Below the pieces are notes generated by a model. The model saw only the letters and a list, made by a program, of their open reading frames with translations. It ran no database searches and was not told where the DNA came from. From contig CM051461.1 in NCBI GenBank assembly GCA_028095005.1, forward strand, positions 166,194,574-166,258,573: 64,000 nucleotides of DNA. The letters are read 5' to 3'. The DNA comes from Rhynchospora pubera (taxonomy: Eukaryota > Streptophyta > Magnoliopsida > Poales > Cyperaceae). Below are positions 63,685-64,000 of this stretch, in pieces. Within the stretch, counting starts at the first letter, position 1. Every line of letters starts with the position of its first letter. The position numbers were made by a program, and so were the translations under genes.

Positions 63685-64000
63685 CAATTCTAGTTCTTCT
63701 TGCGTATAGGCACGGGCCACTAAAAAATATCCATCCTAGATATTAATTTTCTTTTCTTTTTATTCAATAGAACCGGTCTCCAGAGCCGACCACCAAGACT
63801 TCTCTCGTCCCCAATTTTGACGGCTCCCAGTCCGAGCCGATCGCATGGTCGTCTCTACTCATCTCTACTCTTAAATTAATTAATTAAAAATTTAAAACGC
63901 AGTCGCACATAACTTACAGGGAACCCGTAAACCAGGCAGAGGATGATCGGACGGTCTCTACTACTCCACTAGTGATCGGACGGTCTGAGATTAAACACGC
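63682..64000. other. Window edge, with MITE-like fragments
   Basis: 63935-64000 holds two copies of GATCGGACGGTCT, resembling the inverted repeat at 50766-50931. No gene is seen. Confidence 0.35.

Overview
The window is nuclear DNA from a flowering plant. Evidence: spliced genes with GT-AG introns, AT-rich intergenic DNA, Ty1/copia and Ty3/gypsy LTR retrotransposons, Tourist-type and long-foldback MITEs, and plant-specific protein families. The species cannot be named from sequence alone.

Layout. 1-8136 is a minus-strand Ty1/copia element (left LTR cut by the window edge) with decayed coding regions but apparently identical LTRs. It sits in the middle of a foldback MITE whose right half follows it. 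8765-11647 (-) is a seven-exon VAN3-binding/FORKED-like gene. 12.4-18.2 kb is intergenic with two Tourist-like MITEs. 18.25-28.66 kb is a satellite array of about 172-bp monomers (about 60 copies) with higher-order patterns and one nested MITE. 29348-35036 is a complete gypsy-type element (5-bp target duplication GCAAC, long LTRs, no gag-pol). 35999-38274 (-) is a HAD-family sugar-phosphatase-like gene with a 405-bp foldback 51 bp beyond its stop codon. 39.16-40.24 kb is a fresh 539-bp tandem duplication. 40915-43721 (+) encodes a probable plastid membrane protein with a four-cysteine motif, and runs tail-to-tail with 44184-46311 (-), the PIG-P subunit of GPI anchor synthesis. 50979-53907 (+) encodes a Man1/Src1-C domain nuclear-envelope-type protein. 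57508-61448 (-) encodes an unrecognised Arg/Ser-rich 654-residue protein built from repeated, phase-matched exons. Foldback MITEs and microsatellites fill 62.8-64 kb.

The genes look like independent housekeeping or developmental loci, not a pathway cluster. The most unusual material is in the repeats: a family of foldbacks of constant length (405-407 bp) with shared arms but different termini, the higher-order satellite, and two non-autonomous retroelements. All exon models were assembled by hand from reading frames, splice dinucleotides and phase; each closes to an exact codon count.
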